Source: Marivivens donghaensis (GTDB lineage: Bacteria > Pseudomonadota > Alphaproteobacteria > Rhodobacterales > Rhodobacteraceae). From it: a DNA stretch of 64,000 bases. Under the pieces are notes generated by a model, which searched no databases, was not told the DNA's origin, and saw nothing but the letters and a program-made list of their open reading frames with translations. Below, piece by piece: positions 25,983 through 34,649 of the stretch. The stretch is taken from the NCBI RefSeq assembly GCF_030410045.1, contig NZ_JAUFRA010000006.1, positions 186,001-250,000 on the forward strand. The letters run 5' to 3'. The position numbers were made by a program, and so were the translations under genes. How positions within the stretch are numbered: position 1 is the stretch's first letter; the number at the start of each line of letters is the position of its first letter.

Positions 25983-26004
25983 TTTGTATACCGAGGTATA
26001 CAAA
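25983..26004 (+). promoter_or_regulatory. Inverted repeat ahead of the AbrB/AmoA-family gene
   Basis: TTTGTATACC and GGTATACAAA are perfect 10-bp arms with a two-base GA spacer, starting 18 bases after the fdsD stop. The GTATAC-containing symmetric form is typical of GntR-family (FadR-like) operators. No GntR gene is in the window. Confidence 0.65.
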
Positions 26005-26046
26005 GCGCAAGCCTTTCGACTCTCCGAACTTTTGGCGTGCGCTCCT

Positions 26047-27093
26047 GTGTCTGCAAAAACGATCTTTTCCAATGCTTTACCGATTTCGCTGTCGTTGACG
26101 ATCGGCGGGATCGGGGGTGGGTTGTTCTACTATTTCCACCTGCCTCTGCCGTGGATGCTCGGCGCGATGATAGCGACCTTCGCGGTCGTTATGGGCGGTG
26201 CAAAGCTAAAGGCACCTGCAATGTTGCGGCCGATCGTGATCTCGGTGATCGGGGTCATGCTGGGGTCCGGATTTGACAGCGGCATCCTAGCTGACGCACG
26301 CGCTTGGGCGGTGTCGTTGGCCTTTCTCGGGTTCTACCTAGCGGTCGCGTCGGCCATCGTGGTTCCGTTCTACACGCACATTGGTAAGTTCGACCGCACC
26401 ACCGCGTTTTTCGCCGCGATGCCCGGTGGTGTGAACGACATGATGCTCATCGGTGAGGCGATGGGGGCCGACCCGCGCAAGATCATCCTCGCTCATGCGG
26501 CACGAATTCTAGTGACGATTGCGGTGATCGCGTTCTGGTTCCGTGTGGTTCTGGGTCTAAAGGTTGCCGGCTTTGCCATCGAACCTGTTTCGCTAGGTAT
26601 GGTCGATGTTGCGATCCTGACGGCCTGTGCTGTGGCGGGCGTCTATCTGGGTGGTTGGCTGCGTTTGCCCGCCGCGCAACTGGTTGGGCCGATGATCCTG
26701 TCAGCGATTGTGCATATCGCGGGTCTGACCCATTCCGCGCCGCCGCCCGTTCTGGTAATCGTCGCGCAGGTGGTTTTGGGCACCGTGTTGGGCTGCCGCT
26801 TTGTTGGGGCGCCAAAACCGATGGTGGTGCGGTCGCTTGTTCTGAGCCTCGGCGCGACGCTGCTGACCTTGACCTTGACCCTCGTCTTTGCAGTTCTGTT
26901 CCATGGGTTGTTCGGCCAAACTGCAGAGCAGGTGATCCTCGCCTATGCGCCCGGTGGATTGACCGAAATGAGCCTTGTCGCGCTGTCGATGAACGCGGAG
27001 GTGGCCTATATCTCGGTGCACCACCTCGCACGGATCGCACTGGTGATCGCCTTCGCGCCTGTCGTGATGAAGTGGCTCTTGCGCCGCGGTTAA
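26047..27093 (+). CDS. AbrB/AmoA-family (PF05145-like) integral membrane protein
   Basis: 348 residues from GTG 26047; the frame is open back to 25984 but that would put the start inside the inverted repeat. About nine or ten hydrophobic segments run through the chain, in two similar halves, each with a re-entrant-like signature: AAMPGGVNDMMLIGEAMG near residue 125 and AYAPGGLTEMSLVALSMN near residue 300. These PGG(V/L)xxM motifs mark the family often annotated as AbrB or ammonia monooxygenase, probably transporters. Substrate unknown. Stop codon overlaps that of the convergent hypE (TTAA). Confidence 0.85.
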   Translation: MSAKTIFSNALPISLSLTIGGIGGGLFYYFHLPLPWMLGAMIATFAVVMGGAKLKAPAMLRPIVISVIGVMLGSGFDSGILADARAWAVSLAFLGFYLAVASAIVVPFYTHIGKFDRTTAFFAAMPGGVNDMMLIGEAMGADPRKIILAHAARILVTIAVIAFWFRVVLGLKVAGFAIEPVSLGMVDVAILTACAVAGVYLGGWLRLPAAQLVGPMILSAIVHIAGLTHSAPPPVLVIVAQVVLGTVLGCRFVGAPKPMVVRSLVLSLGATLLTLTLTLVFAVLFHGLFGQTAEQVILAYAPGGLTEMSLVALSMNAEVAYISVHHLARIALVIAFAPVVMKWLLRRG

Positions 27094-28106
27094 CAAATCC
27101 GCGGCAGCTGTTCGCCCACCAACATATCGACAATCCGACTGCCGCCAAAAGCCGTGCGCATGGTGACCATCGGCGCACCCTCTTTGGCCTGACCGATGAT
27201 GGTTGCGCCTTTGCCCGTGTCAACGGATCGCATCGCAGCCAGTGCGGCATCCGCATGTTCGGCAGGGACAAAGAGGACGAGCGTTCCCTCATTCGCCAAA
27301 TACAGCGGATCAAGCCCGAGGATCTCGCAGGTGCCTTTGACCTCTGCCCGAAGGGGGAGAGCGGCCTCGTCGATCTCAATCGCGCAGCCCGCAGCCTCGG
27401 CCATTTCGTTGAGCGCAGAGGCAATCCCGCCGCGCGTCGCGTCACGGCAGGCACGGACGGGAACGGCAGTGCAGGTGGCCTCCATCAGGTGGCCCAGTGC
27501 GGCGCAATCGGATTTCAGGTCAGAGGACAGCATCATATCACCCCGCGCGGCGAGGATCGTCGCCCCATGATCGCCGAGCACGCCGTTCACGATGGCAACG
27601 TCGCCCGCTTGGATCATGTCCGCCCGCAGATCACGGCCCGCGGGGATCACGCCGACGCCAGAGGTGGTGATGAACACCTTGTCGGCGGACCCACGCCCGA
27701 CCACCTTTGTGTCGCCCGTGACGATCTTTACGCCTGCCTTGTCCGCCTCGGCCTTCATGCTGGCGACGATACGGCGGAGGAGGGCGATTTCGGTGCCTTC
27801 CTCGATGATGAATGCCGCAGAGAGCCAGAGCGGTTTCGCTCCACCAACGGCCAAATCGTTGACCGTGCCGCAGACCGCGATTTTGCCGATGTCGCCGCCG
27901 GGGAATTCGACGGGTGTCACCACGTAACTGTCAGTCGTAAATGCCAGTTGCGCACCAGTTTCAAGAAGCGCCTCATGGGTCAGACGGGCCTGATCCTCGC
28001 GACTGGTGGGTTCAAAGACCGAGGTGAAAACCTCTGCGATCAGGTCGCGCATGGCTTTGCCGCCACCACCGTGGGACAGCGTTACTTTGTCGTCGCGTAG
28101 GGTCAT
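27090..28106 (-). CDS. hypE: HypE, hydrogenase cyanide-ligand synthesis
   Basis: 338 residues from ATG 28106, overlapping the hypD stop by four bases. PurM-like ATP-binding fold: LSHGGGGKAMRDLI at the start and VVGRGSADKVF later. The chain ends in PRIC; the terminal Cys338 is carbamoylated by HypF and dehydrated to a thiocyanate, the source of CN for the NiFe site. The frame extends upstream to 28268, but that lies within hypD. Last gene of the hup/hyp locus. Confidence 0.97.
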   Translation of the reverse strand: MTLRDDKVTLSHGGGGKAMRDLIAEVFTSVFEPTSREDQARLTHEALLETGAQLAFTTDSYVVTPVEFPGGDIGKIAVCGTVNDLAVGGAKPLWLSAAFIIEEGTEIALLRRIVASMKAEADKAGVKIVTGDTKVVGRGSADKVFITTSGVGVIPAGRDLRADMIQAGDVAIVNGVLGDHGATILAARGDMMLSSDLKSDCAALGHLMEATCTAVPVRACRDATRGGIASALNEMAEAAGCAIEIDEAALPLRAEVKGTCEILGLDPLYLANEGTLVLFVPAEHADAALAAMRSVDTGKGATIIGQAKEGAPMVTMRTAFGGSRIVDMLVGEQLPRIC

Positions 28107-29245
28107 TCGGCAGGCTCCGCAGCGCGGCGTCCGCCGTATTGCCAATAGGCGGCACAGGCGCCCTCGGAACTGACCATCAGCGCGCCCAGTGGCATTTCGG
28201 GCGTGCAGCCCTTGCCAAACTGCGGGCAAGCGGTGGGCTTCATTCGGCCTGTCATAACGGCCCCACATTCGCAGCCGTCGGGTTCTTGGACCACACGGGG
28301 GCCAGCGGCGTAGCCGATGCCAAACTTTTCTTCAGCGTCAAACGCTTTGTAGCTGTCACGGATTTTGAGGCCTGAGGCGTCGATTTCACCCAGCCCGCGC
28401 CATTCAAACGAAGGGCGGCGTTCGTAAACATCGTTGATAGCGGCGATTGAAATTGGGTTGCCATGTTCGGGCACGATGCGCGCGTATTGGTTTTCCACCT
28501 CGGCACGCCCATCGCGTATCTGAGTGAGGACCATCAGCACCGATTGCAGAAGGTCCAGCGGTTCAAACCCAGCGACGACAATTGGTTTGCCGTAGTCACG
28601 AGCGATAAAGTCATAGGGATGCACGCCGATCACCATCGACACGTGACCCGGCCCGACAAACCCGTCGAGCATCATGTAAGGGTCATCCAGCAGCGCCTTG
28701 ATCGGTTCGGGCACGGTGATGTGGTTACAGAACACAGAAAAATTCGTCAGCCCATCACGCGCGGCCTGTTGGATCGACAGCGCGGTCGAGGGCGTCGTTG
28801 TTTCGAACCCAAGGCCAAAGAAAACGACCTCTTTGTCAGGATTCCGGCGGGCCAGTTCCAATGCGTCCAACGGAGAATAGACCATGCGGATATCGGCCCC
28901 GTCCGCCTTGGCTTGAAGGAGGGACTTTTTAGTGCCCGGCACGCGCATCGCATCGCCAAAGGTCGTGAAAATCACGTTCGGTTTTTCAGCGATCTGCACG
29001 CATTCATCGACGCGGGACATTGGTAGCACGCAAACAGGGCAGCCCGGACCGTGGATAAACTCGATGCCTTCGGGTGTCAGGCGATCCAGCCCGTAGCGGA
29101 AAATCGCGTGGGTGTGGCCGCCGCAGATTTCCATGATGTGCACGGGTTTTTCTTTGGTCGCGCCGATCTGTTTGGTGACCTTTTCGATCTCGGCCAAGAG
29201 GGCTTTTGCAGCCGTGGGGTCGCGGAATTCTTCGACGTATCTCAT
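28103..29245 (-). CDS. hypD: HypD, Fe(CN)2CO assembly scaffold
   Basis: 380 residues. Conserved cysteine motifs are visible: EICGGHTHAI (CGGHTH), GPGCPVCVLP (GPGCPVC), FGLGFETTTPSTA and the C-terminal [4Fe-4S] region with GCECGAVMTG and CPQFGKGCTP. HypD with HypC holds the iron while cyanide and CO are attached. It overlaps hypC by four bases and hypE by four, so the three are translated as a unit. Confidence 0.98.
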   Translation of the reverse strand: MRYVEEFRDPTAAKALLAEIEKVTKQIGATKEKPVHIMEICGGHTHAIFRYGLDRLTPEGIEFIHGPGCPVCVLPMSRVDECVQIAEKPNVIFTTFGDAMRVPGTKKSLLQAKADGADIRMVYSPLDALELARRNPDKEVVFFGLGFETTTPSTALSIQQAARDGLTNFSVFCNHITVPEPIKALLDDPYMMLDGFVGPGHVSMVIGVHPYDFIARDYGKPIVVAGFEPLDLLQSVLMVLTQIRDGRAEVENQYARIVPEHGNPISIAAINDVYERRPSFEWRGLGEIDASGLKIRDSYKAFDAEEKFGIGYAAGPRVVQEPDGCECGAVMTGRMKPTACPQFGKGCTPEMPLGALMVSSEGACAAYWQYGGRRAAEPAE

Positions 29246-29532
29246 TTCGTTTCCTCCAGCGCCTTCGCACCCTCGGCCATCGCCTCAAGCGTCTCTTGTG
29301 CCTCGCCCAACCCGCGCAACGCGTCTAGCGTTTTGGCGGCTTCGTCTTCGTCGATAATCGCCATGGCAAAGCCGACGTGGATCAGGGTGTATTGGCCGAT
29401 CAGGTCGTCAGGGTTGCCTGTTAGGACAGGCGCATAGGACACTTCGCGTTTGACGCCAGACACATCTGCCATTGCCATCATGCGTGTTGGGTCGGTGATG
29501 GCCACGATCTGGCCGGGGATACCTAGGCACAT
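29242..29532 (-). CDS. hypC: HypC, hydrogenase maturation chaperone
   Basis: 96 residues beginning MCLGIPGQIV; the second-position Cys, exposed after removal of Met, binds HypD and the iron group. OB-fold like HupF further up the locus, its paralogue. It lies three bases after the hupR stop and overlaps hypD by four bases. An acidic C-terminal helix (EAQETLEAMAEGAKALEETK) is longer than in enterobacterial HypC. Confidence 0.97.
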   Translation of the reverse strand: MCLGIPGQIVAITDPTRMMAMADVSGVKREVSYAPVLTGNPDDLIGQYTLIHVGFAMAIIDEDEAAKTLDALRGLGEAQETLEAMAEGAKALEETK

Positions 29533-29535
29533 GGC

Positions 29536-31005
29536 TTAATCCTCTTCTGCGTTGATGCGGCGGGGTGGCGTGATGCCGTAACGGTCGAGTTTGGCGCGCA
29601 GGCCAACACGTGACAGACCCAGTTCGGTCGCCGCACGGCTTTTATTCCACTTCAGACGGGTGAGGGTTTCGCGCAAAATCCGCATTTCGATCAGTTCAAC
29701 GCGGTCTTTGAGCGTGCCTTCAGAGGTCAGCACCTCTTCGGCGCGACGATCCGCGCCATCCTCTGACGGATCAGCCTGAAGGATATGACGCGAGATCAGT
29801 TCAGGGCCGAGCACGGGTTCTTGCGCAAAGATCAACATGCGCGTGACTTCGTTTTCGAGTTCCTTGAGGTTGCCGGGCCAATCGTAGTTTTCCAGAAATT
29901 CCAGAGCGGTATCCGCAAGACCATGCACAGGTTTGCCGTGCGATTGCGCTGCCTCAAACAAGAGGTGCTGCGCCAAAACGGCGATGTCACCGACCCGTGC
30001 CCGCAGAGGTGGGATCGACAGTTCAGTGACGGCCAGCGCGTAGAAGAGGTCCGAACGGAACAGCCCATCCGCCACCCGCGCCCGCAGGTCACAATGGGCG
30101 CCCGTGAGCAACCGCATGTTCGTCGACAGCGTTTCGTGCCCGCCGATGGGTTGGAAGCTGCCTTCGGTCACGACCCGCAACAGCGACAGTTGAAGTTCGG
30201 GCGACAGGGTTTCGACGCCGTTGAGGAAGAGCGTGCCACGATCTGCTTTTTGCAGGAGGCCGATCTTGTTCGACTGAAGGCTGGGGATCGCGCCGCGTTT
30301 CGCGCCGAACAGCTCTAGCTCGACCATCTCTGACGACATGCCCGCGCAGTTCAGTTCAAAGAACGACCGATCAGAGCGGAGCGAGGTATAGTGCATCGCC
30401 CGTGCGATCTGGGTTTTGCCGACGCCTGCCTCGCCTGTCAGCAAGACAGGCACGTCAAACGACGCGTGTTGACGGGCGGCAGTCAGAACGGGGTTAAGCG
30501 GCGAATTGGGCGACCGCAGGACGTTTTCAAAACCCAGCCCCTCGCGCAGTGCCTTGCGCTGTTTTTCGAGCTTCGTCTCCATCGTTTGACCGAGGTATTT
30601 CTGCTCGAGCGACATACGGTCGTTTTCGCGGGACAACTGGAAAAGATGGCTCGCGTTTTTGGCGGTCATCAACAGCTGGTCGGGGTGCCACGGTTTGGTA
30701 ACGAACTGATAAATGCCTGCCTCGTTAATGGCGGCGATCATGTCGTTTGTCTCGGTATAGCCCGTGATGATGATCCGCACGGTTTCGGGCCAGCGGTTGC
30801 GGACCTCAGACAGAAATTCGACGCCAGTTTTGCCCGGCATCCGCTGGTCGCAAAAGATAACTTGGACGTAGTTGTCCTCCATCAGGGACATTGCTTCATC
30901 AGCATTGGCGGCGGTCAGACAGTCAAAGTCGTCCTCAAGCGCCATCCGCATAGAGGCAAGGCTGTGCGCCTCATCATCAATCAAGAGAACCGTGGGCAGG
31001 GTCAT
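29536..31005 (-). CDS. hupR: HupR, NtrC-type response regulator of hydrogenase genes
   Basis: 489 residues from ATG 31005 (overlaps the hypB stop). Receiver domain 1-120 with phosphoacceptor Asp53 (FCDQRMPGK). AAA+ domain 165-400: Walker A GEAGVGKT (191-198) is kept, but the sigma-54 contact loop reads RGAIPSLQ instead of GAFTGA, and Walker B reads LFLNGVE instead of LFLDEI, so the acidic pair is lost. C-terminal Fis-type helix-turn-helix (SRAATELGLSRVGLRAKL). In Rhodobacter capsulatus HupR activates hupSL with the housekeeping sigma factor and in its unphosphorylated state; the changes here fit that mode. Confidence 0.96.
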   Translation of the reverse strand: MTLPTVLLIDDEAHSLASMRMALEDDFDCLTAANADEAMSLMEDNYVQVIFCDQRMPGKTGVEFLSEVRNRWPETVRIIITGYTETNDMIAAINEAGIYQFVTKPWHPDQLLMTAKNASHLFQLSRENDRMSLEQKYLGQTMETKLEKQRKALREGLGFENVLRSPNSPLNPVLTAARQHASFDVPVLLTGEAGVGKTQIARAMHYTSLRSDRSFFELNCAGMSSEMVELELFGAKRGAIPSLQSNKIGLLQKADRGTLFLNGVETLSPELQLSLLRVVTEGSFQPIGGHETLSTNMRLLTGAHCDLRARVADGLFRSDLFYALAVTELSIPPLRARVGDIAVLAQHLLFEAAQSHGKPVHGLADTALEFLENYDWPGNLKELENEVTRMLIFAQEPVLGPELISRHILQADPSEDGADRRAEEVLTSEGTLKDRVELIEMRILRETLTRLKWNKSRAATELGLSRVGLRAKLDRYGITPPRRINAEED

Positions 31006-31835
31006 TCTGCGGCCCTCGGTTCGGATTTCGCCGCGAGCCGCGCGGTCAGCCAGCCGATCCACTGATCCATGCCTTCGCCCGTGCGCGCCGAAACGCGGAG
31101 GATTTCGATGGTTGGGTTCACGCGGCGCAGGTTTTCCTCGTAAAGGTCGAGGTCCACGTCGCAATGCGGGGCGAGGTCGATTTTGTTCAGGATCGCCACG
31201 CGGGCTGCGGTGAACATATCGGGATATTTCAGCGGTTTATCTTCACCTTCGGTGACCGAGAGGATCGCGACCTTGCAGTCCTCGCCCAGATCGAAAGAGG
31301 CGGGGCAAACGAGGTTTCCGACGTTTTCGATAAAGAGGAACGAGCCTGTCGCGAGGTTCAGGTGTTCCATCGCGTGGCCGACCATATGGCCATCGAGGTG
31401 GCAGCCCTTGCCCGTGTTAACTTGGATCGCGGGGGCGCCTGTTGCGCGGATGCGGTCGGCGTCGTTGGCGGTCTGCTGGTCGCCTTCAATCACCGCAAGG
31501 GGCGCGTTACCCAAGGCATCGATGGTTTTGCACAGAAGGGTGGTTTTACCCGACCCCGGTGAGGACACCAGATTGATCGCAAAGCACCCAAGACCCGCCA
31601 AGGCCGCACGGTTTTCATCGGCGTAACGGTCATTTTTGGCCAGGATATCCGTCTCGATCTCGATCAGGCGTTCTTGGGACATGCCAGGCACTTCGACGCC
31701 CGCAGGGCCGTGGCCAAAGTGGATATCGCCGTGATCGTGGTGGTGATGCCCATGACCGTGATGATGGTGGTGGCCGTGATCATGATGGTGGTGATCTTCG
31801 AGCTTTGCATCACCGCAACCGCAAACTGTGCACAT
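31002..31835 (-). CDS. hypB: HypB, nickel-inserting GTPase
   Basis: 277 residues. The N-terminus MCTVCGCGD holds a high-affinity nickel site, followed by a long histidine tract (residues 15-42, more than 15 His) that can store nickel. The GTPase domain has G1 SSPGSGKTTLL, IEGDQQTANDADRI (G2/G3 region) and NKIDLAP (G4). It delivers Ni to the large subunit together with HypA. Its start overlaps the hypA stop by one base. The His tract gives the low-complexity CATGATGGTGG pattern in the DNA at 31725-31800. Confidence 0.98.
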   Translation of the reverse strand: MCTVCGCGDAKLEDHHHHDHGHHHHHGHGHHHHDHGDIHFGHGPAGVEVPGMSQERLIEIETDILAKNDRYADENRAALAGLGCFAINLVSSPGSGKTTLLCKTIDALGNAPLAVIEGDQQTANDADRIRATGAPAIQVNTGKGCHLDGHMVGHAMEHLNLATGSFLFIENVGNLVCPASFDLGEDCKVAILSVTEGEDKPLKYPDMFTAARVAILNKIDLAPHCDVDLDLYEENLRRVNPTIEILRVSARTGEGMDQWIGWLTARLAAKSEPRAAE

Positions 31836-32164
31836 TATTCCACCTCCAAATCTTTGATCCGCATTTCGTCGCCCCCTTGGGGCATCAATTTCCCGCCGCC
31901 ACAGTCAGGGCAGGGGTCCAGTCTATTGTCGATCTCGACCTCTTTCATGCAGTCGTAGCAGAGCGCCCGACCGGGGAGGTCAATCATAATAAGTTCCGCG
32001 TTTTCCGCGACGGACCCGCGCATCACCACGTCAAAGGCAAAGCTCAACGCGTCTTTTTCCACGCCTGCAAAGCGACCGATTTCCACGCGCACCTTGGTCA
32101 CGGGGCGGTCTGTCGCGTTTTCGATCACGCTGCGGATGCCTTCGCAGAGGGACATTTCATGCAT
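31835..32164 (-). CDS. hypA: HypA, nickel chaperone
   Basis: 109 residues from ATG 32164. MHEMSLCEG gives the N-terminal His2 nickel ligand; the zinc site is CYDC...CPDC near residues 68-90. It hands nickel from HypB to the hydrogenase large subunit. The frame extends upstream within hupK, but only this start gives the conserved MHE. The start overlaps the end of hupK by eight bases. Confidence 0.97.
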   Translation of the reverse strand: MHEMSLCEGIRSVIENATDRPVTKVRVEIGRFAGVEKDALSFAFDVVMRGSVAENAELIMIDLPGRALCYDCMKEVEIDNRLDPCPDCGGGKLMPQGGDEMRIKDLEVE

Positions 32165-33023
32165 GATCGGCCTCTTGAACGGTGACGGGGATACAGGGAT
32201 CCAGAATATCCAAAAGCAACGACGCAAGGCCAGCATCGGTTAAGGACGCGAGCGATCTGTCCAAGACGCCACCTTTGGCAAGTAGGTGATCCGTCGGGGT
32301 AATCCGTGTCAGATCGGTGACATGCCCGTTCGACATGCCGATCCGCAGGCCATAGTCGCCACGTGGGGCGCTGACGATGGTGCCAAAGGCGGTGCGGCGC
32401 GGGGATGGATACGGGCGGGTTAGATCAATCACGCGGCCCATTGTACGCCAAAGCGGGCCGTAGCCGTAGCTTTCCGCGATTTGGATCATCAGGGGGTGAT
32501 CGGCGTGACGACCCGCGACTGAGTTTTCGACTGGAGCCTTTTTGAACATGGTGTCCACGCTGACCAAAGGCACGGGGCCCGTGTCGGCCACGCGGTTTGC
32601 AAAGGTGGTCTGGATCGTTGAAAAGAGCGGGGCAATGCCATCGCCCGAGGTCAAAAACGCCCGAAAATCAGCGAGCCGCCGTGGCACGCCGTTCGGGCCA
32701 AAGCCCGCGCGGATCACGGCCGCTGCATCGCTCTGCCAGCCTTGGGGCAGCGTCGGCGAGCCGATGTTTAGCCGCGATGGCAGCGCGATGAACAATTTCA
32801 GGGCGTGGTCGCGGATGGCCTCTTGGTGAGCGGCCTGCATTAAGTCGGGCGTTGTCGGAAGCCCGAGGGCCAACCGTGCGCCAAGCTCTTGCGCCCCACG
32901 GCAGAGGTTGAACAGACGCGGCAAGGTTTCTGCCGCATCCAGCGCTGTGCGCCCGCGCAACAATTCACCTACCGGAAGCTCCGGCGTTGTGGTGACTATA
33001 TATCGTGCGCGGGTCTGGATCAT
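32157..33023 (-). CDS. hupK: HupK, hydrogenase assembly protein resembling the large subunit
   Basis: 288 residues. HupK proteins look like worn NiFe large subunits: here LFNLCRGAQELG stands where the first CxxC pair would be and LDPCIPVTVQE where DPCxxC would be, each keeping one cysteine. It is thought to act as scaffold during Fe(CN)2CO transfer, particularly under air. It starts one base into the hupJ stop (TAATG) and overlaps hypA by eight bases. Neighbour order hupJ-hupK-hypA is that of R. capsulatus. Confidence 0.9.
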   Translation of the reverse strand: MIQTRARYIVTTTPELPVGELLRGRTALDAAETLPRLFNLCRGAQELGARLALGLPTTPDLMQAAHQEAIRDHALKLFIALPSRLNIGSPTLPQGWQSDAAAVIRAGFGPNGVPRRLADFRAFLTSGDGIAPLFSTIQTTFANRVADTGPVPLVSVDTMFKKAPVENSVAGRHADHPLMIQIAESYGYGPLWRTMGRVIDLTRPYPSPRRTAFGTIVSAPRGDYGLRIGMSNGHVTDLTRITPTDHLLAKGGVLDRSLASLTDAGLASLLLDILDPCIPVTVQEADHA

Positions 33024-33817
33024 TATTCGGCCTCGGTCGCCATATCTGACGCCATGCCAGCGGTGATCACCTTGCGGCGGGACGGAGCCATGTCGATTTC
33101 AGGTTCCTCGGCCTCTGGCGGTTTCAGTTCTGCCTCGCGCGCGGCGCGGATATCTTCGCGGCAGTCCGTCTCTGCGCGGTTCTCTTCTTTGAAGAGCTCT
33201 GTCAGGACAGCGCGGGCCACATCGACCGCTTGGGCTTGAGTGTTGAAATCCCCCATCGGAGAGAACAGCGAACAGGCCTTATAGCCGCCCGATTGTTCGC
33301 GAACGTTATGGATGAATTCGTAATTGCCCGATGGAAACGCGATGGTTTCCTTAGCGCCGACGGTGAGGGTCGACCAATCCTCGCCCTCGGCAGGCAAGAG
33401 GAACAGGTTCATGAACCACGGGGTGATTAGCACGCCCAAGGGACGGCCCTCATAGCGGTGGAACCCGACGGCCTGCACATGCAGCACCTTGTTCACCAAA
33501 GGCACGTCGCGCATTTTCGCATGCCAGATTTCGCGGAAATCCGCTTCGAGCCCGGCAGAGACGGCGGCCATGTCATTGGCGTCTTTGACGCTCTCTGCAC
33601 CAGGGTCTTCGAGGACCATGAACTGTTCCTTGGGGGCGGAACAGTTGGGACAGGACCAATCATGCGGCAGGTCGATAAAGGCTGTGCCGGGTTCGATCTG
33701 ACGGTAATCGTCGCCATCCGCTGGGTCATAGGGGGTCCAGCAGATTTTACATTCCATGATCGCGGCGCGGCTTATCTTGTCCATCGCGCCGAGGAATGAT
33801 CCCTCGAACCCGCTCAT
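33023..33817 (-). CDS. hupJ: HupJ: rubredoxin fused to HybE-type hydrogenase chaperone
   Basis: 264 residues. Residues 20-65 are a rubredoxin with iron ligands Cys23, Cys26, Cys56 and Cys59 (CKICWTPYDP and SCPNCSAPK), equal to HupI/HoxR. Residues 85-225 are the HybE/HupJ chaperone domain (VGFHRYEGRPLGVLITPWFM). In Rhizobium these are two genes, hupI and hupJ. The rubredoxin part is linked to HupS maturation in the presence of O2. The C-terminus (last 50 residues) is acidic and probably unstructured. Start overlaps the hupH stop by four bases. Confidence 0.93.
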   Translation of the reverse strand: MSGFEGSFLGAMDKISRAAIMECKICWTPYDPADGDDYRQIEPGTAFIDLPHDWSCPNCSAPKEQFMVLEDPGAESVKDANDMAAVSAGLEADFREIWHAKMRDVPLVNKVLHVQAVGFHRYEGRPLGVLITPWFMNLFLLPAEGEDWSTLTVGAKETIAFPSGNYEFIHNVREQSGGYKACSLFSPMGDFNTQAQAVDVARAVLTELFKEENRAETDCREDIRAAREAELKPPEAEEPEIDMAPSRRKVITAGMASDMATEAE

Positions 33818-34647
33818 GCCAGTGTCTCCATCACGTCGCGGATGCGGGCGTCGCTGTCGCGGAGGTCCTCGTCTGCGGCGAGCGCGACTTCGGGCATGTC
33901 GGTGACTTCGAACGTGTCGAGGATCAGCGTGTCCATGGAGTTAAAGAACTGTACCCGCCAGACCTTGCTCAACGCGGTCGCGGTGACGCGGCAGTTGCCG
34001 TAGCCACGGGACAGAATCGTCACGGCCCCTTCGCCGAGGGCAGCATCCAACCACTCCAGATCGCCTTCGGTGTGGGGCAGGAGGGTGAGGTTGATCACAT
34101 GCGGGATTTGGCCCTTTTGGTAGCTCGCCGATTTGTCCATCAGTTCAGCCAGTAGCGCAGGCGCGTTGGCGATGGTTGATGGTTTCGGGGCTGCGGTCAA
34201 AAGCGCGGGTTTGTGTGGGGTGTGGGCGCGCTCAATGGCGATCGCGGGAATGGGGGCGACCTCTACACGGTCGACGCCTTCGCCTGCGATGAGCCATACC
34301 CCTGCAAAGAACGACTCCTGCGCACGGATCGCGGGGATACCACGAATGCGGAGCGAGACTTCACCTTCGCCCAAGGTGTCGGCCATGAACGCGCGGTTCG
34401 CCTGATCAAGATGCGATAGGTCGTGGCTGCGGCTTTGCCCGTCAATCGCACAATCAGCACATGATTTGGCGATGTCGTGCATCAGCGCGGTGCCAGCTGC
34501 AACGCGGGTTGGATCGTCGATCTCTGGCGTGTGCGGGCAATAGGTCCGCATGTCCTGCGGCATGACGGTGTACTGTAGCTCGTCATCCTCAGCCAAAGGC
34601 TGGGAGCCAGGGCCAAAGCCGGTCGGGGGCATTACGAAATTCGACAT
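33814..34647 (-). CDS. hupH: HupH, hydrogenase small-subunit maturation protein (HyaF-like)
   Basis: 277 residues. The N-terminus MSNFVMPPTGFGPGSQP and the C-terminal half (INLTLLPHTEGDLEWLDAAL, then SRGYGNCRVTATAL with a single conserved Cys) match the HupH/HyaF family. It helps prepare the iron-sulfur small subunit, with HupG. It lies two bases after hupG and overlaps hupJ by four. Confidence 0.93.
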   Translation of the reverse strand: MSNFVMPPTGFGPGSQPLAEDDELQYTVMPQDMRTYCPHTPEIDDPTRVAAGTALMHDIAKSCADCAIDGQSRSHDLSHLDQANRAFMADTLGEGEVSLRIRGIPAIRAQESFFAGVWLIAGEGVDRVEVAPIPAIAIERAHTPHKPALLTAAPKPSTIANAPALLAELMDKSASYQKGQIPHVINLTLLPHTEGDLEWLDAALGEGAVTILSRGYGNCRVTATALSKVWRVQFFNSMDTLILDTFEVTDMPEVALAADEDLRDSDARIRDVMETLA

Positions 34648-34649
34648 GA

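Noticed and set aside
31725..31805. Low-complexity CATGATGGTGGTG stretch, considered as a microsatellite
   Set aside because: It encodes the histidine tract of HypB, which is functional nickel-binding sequence.
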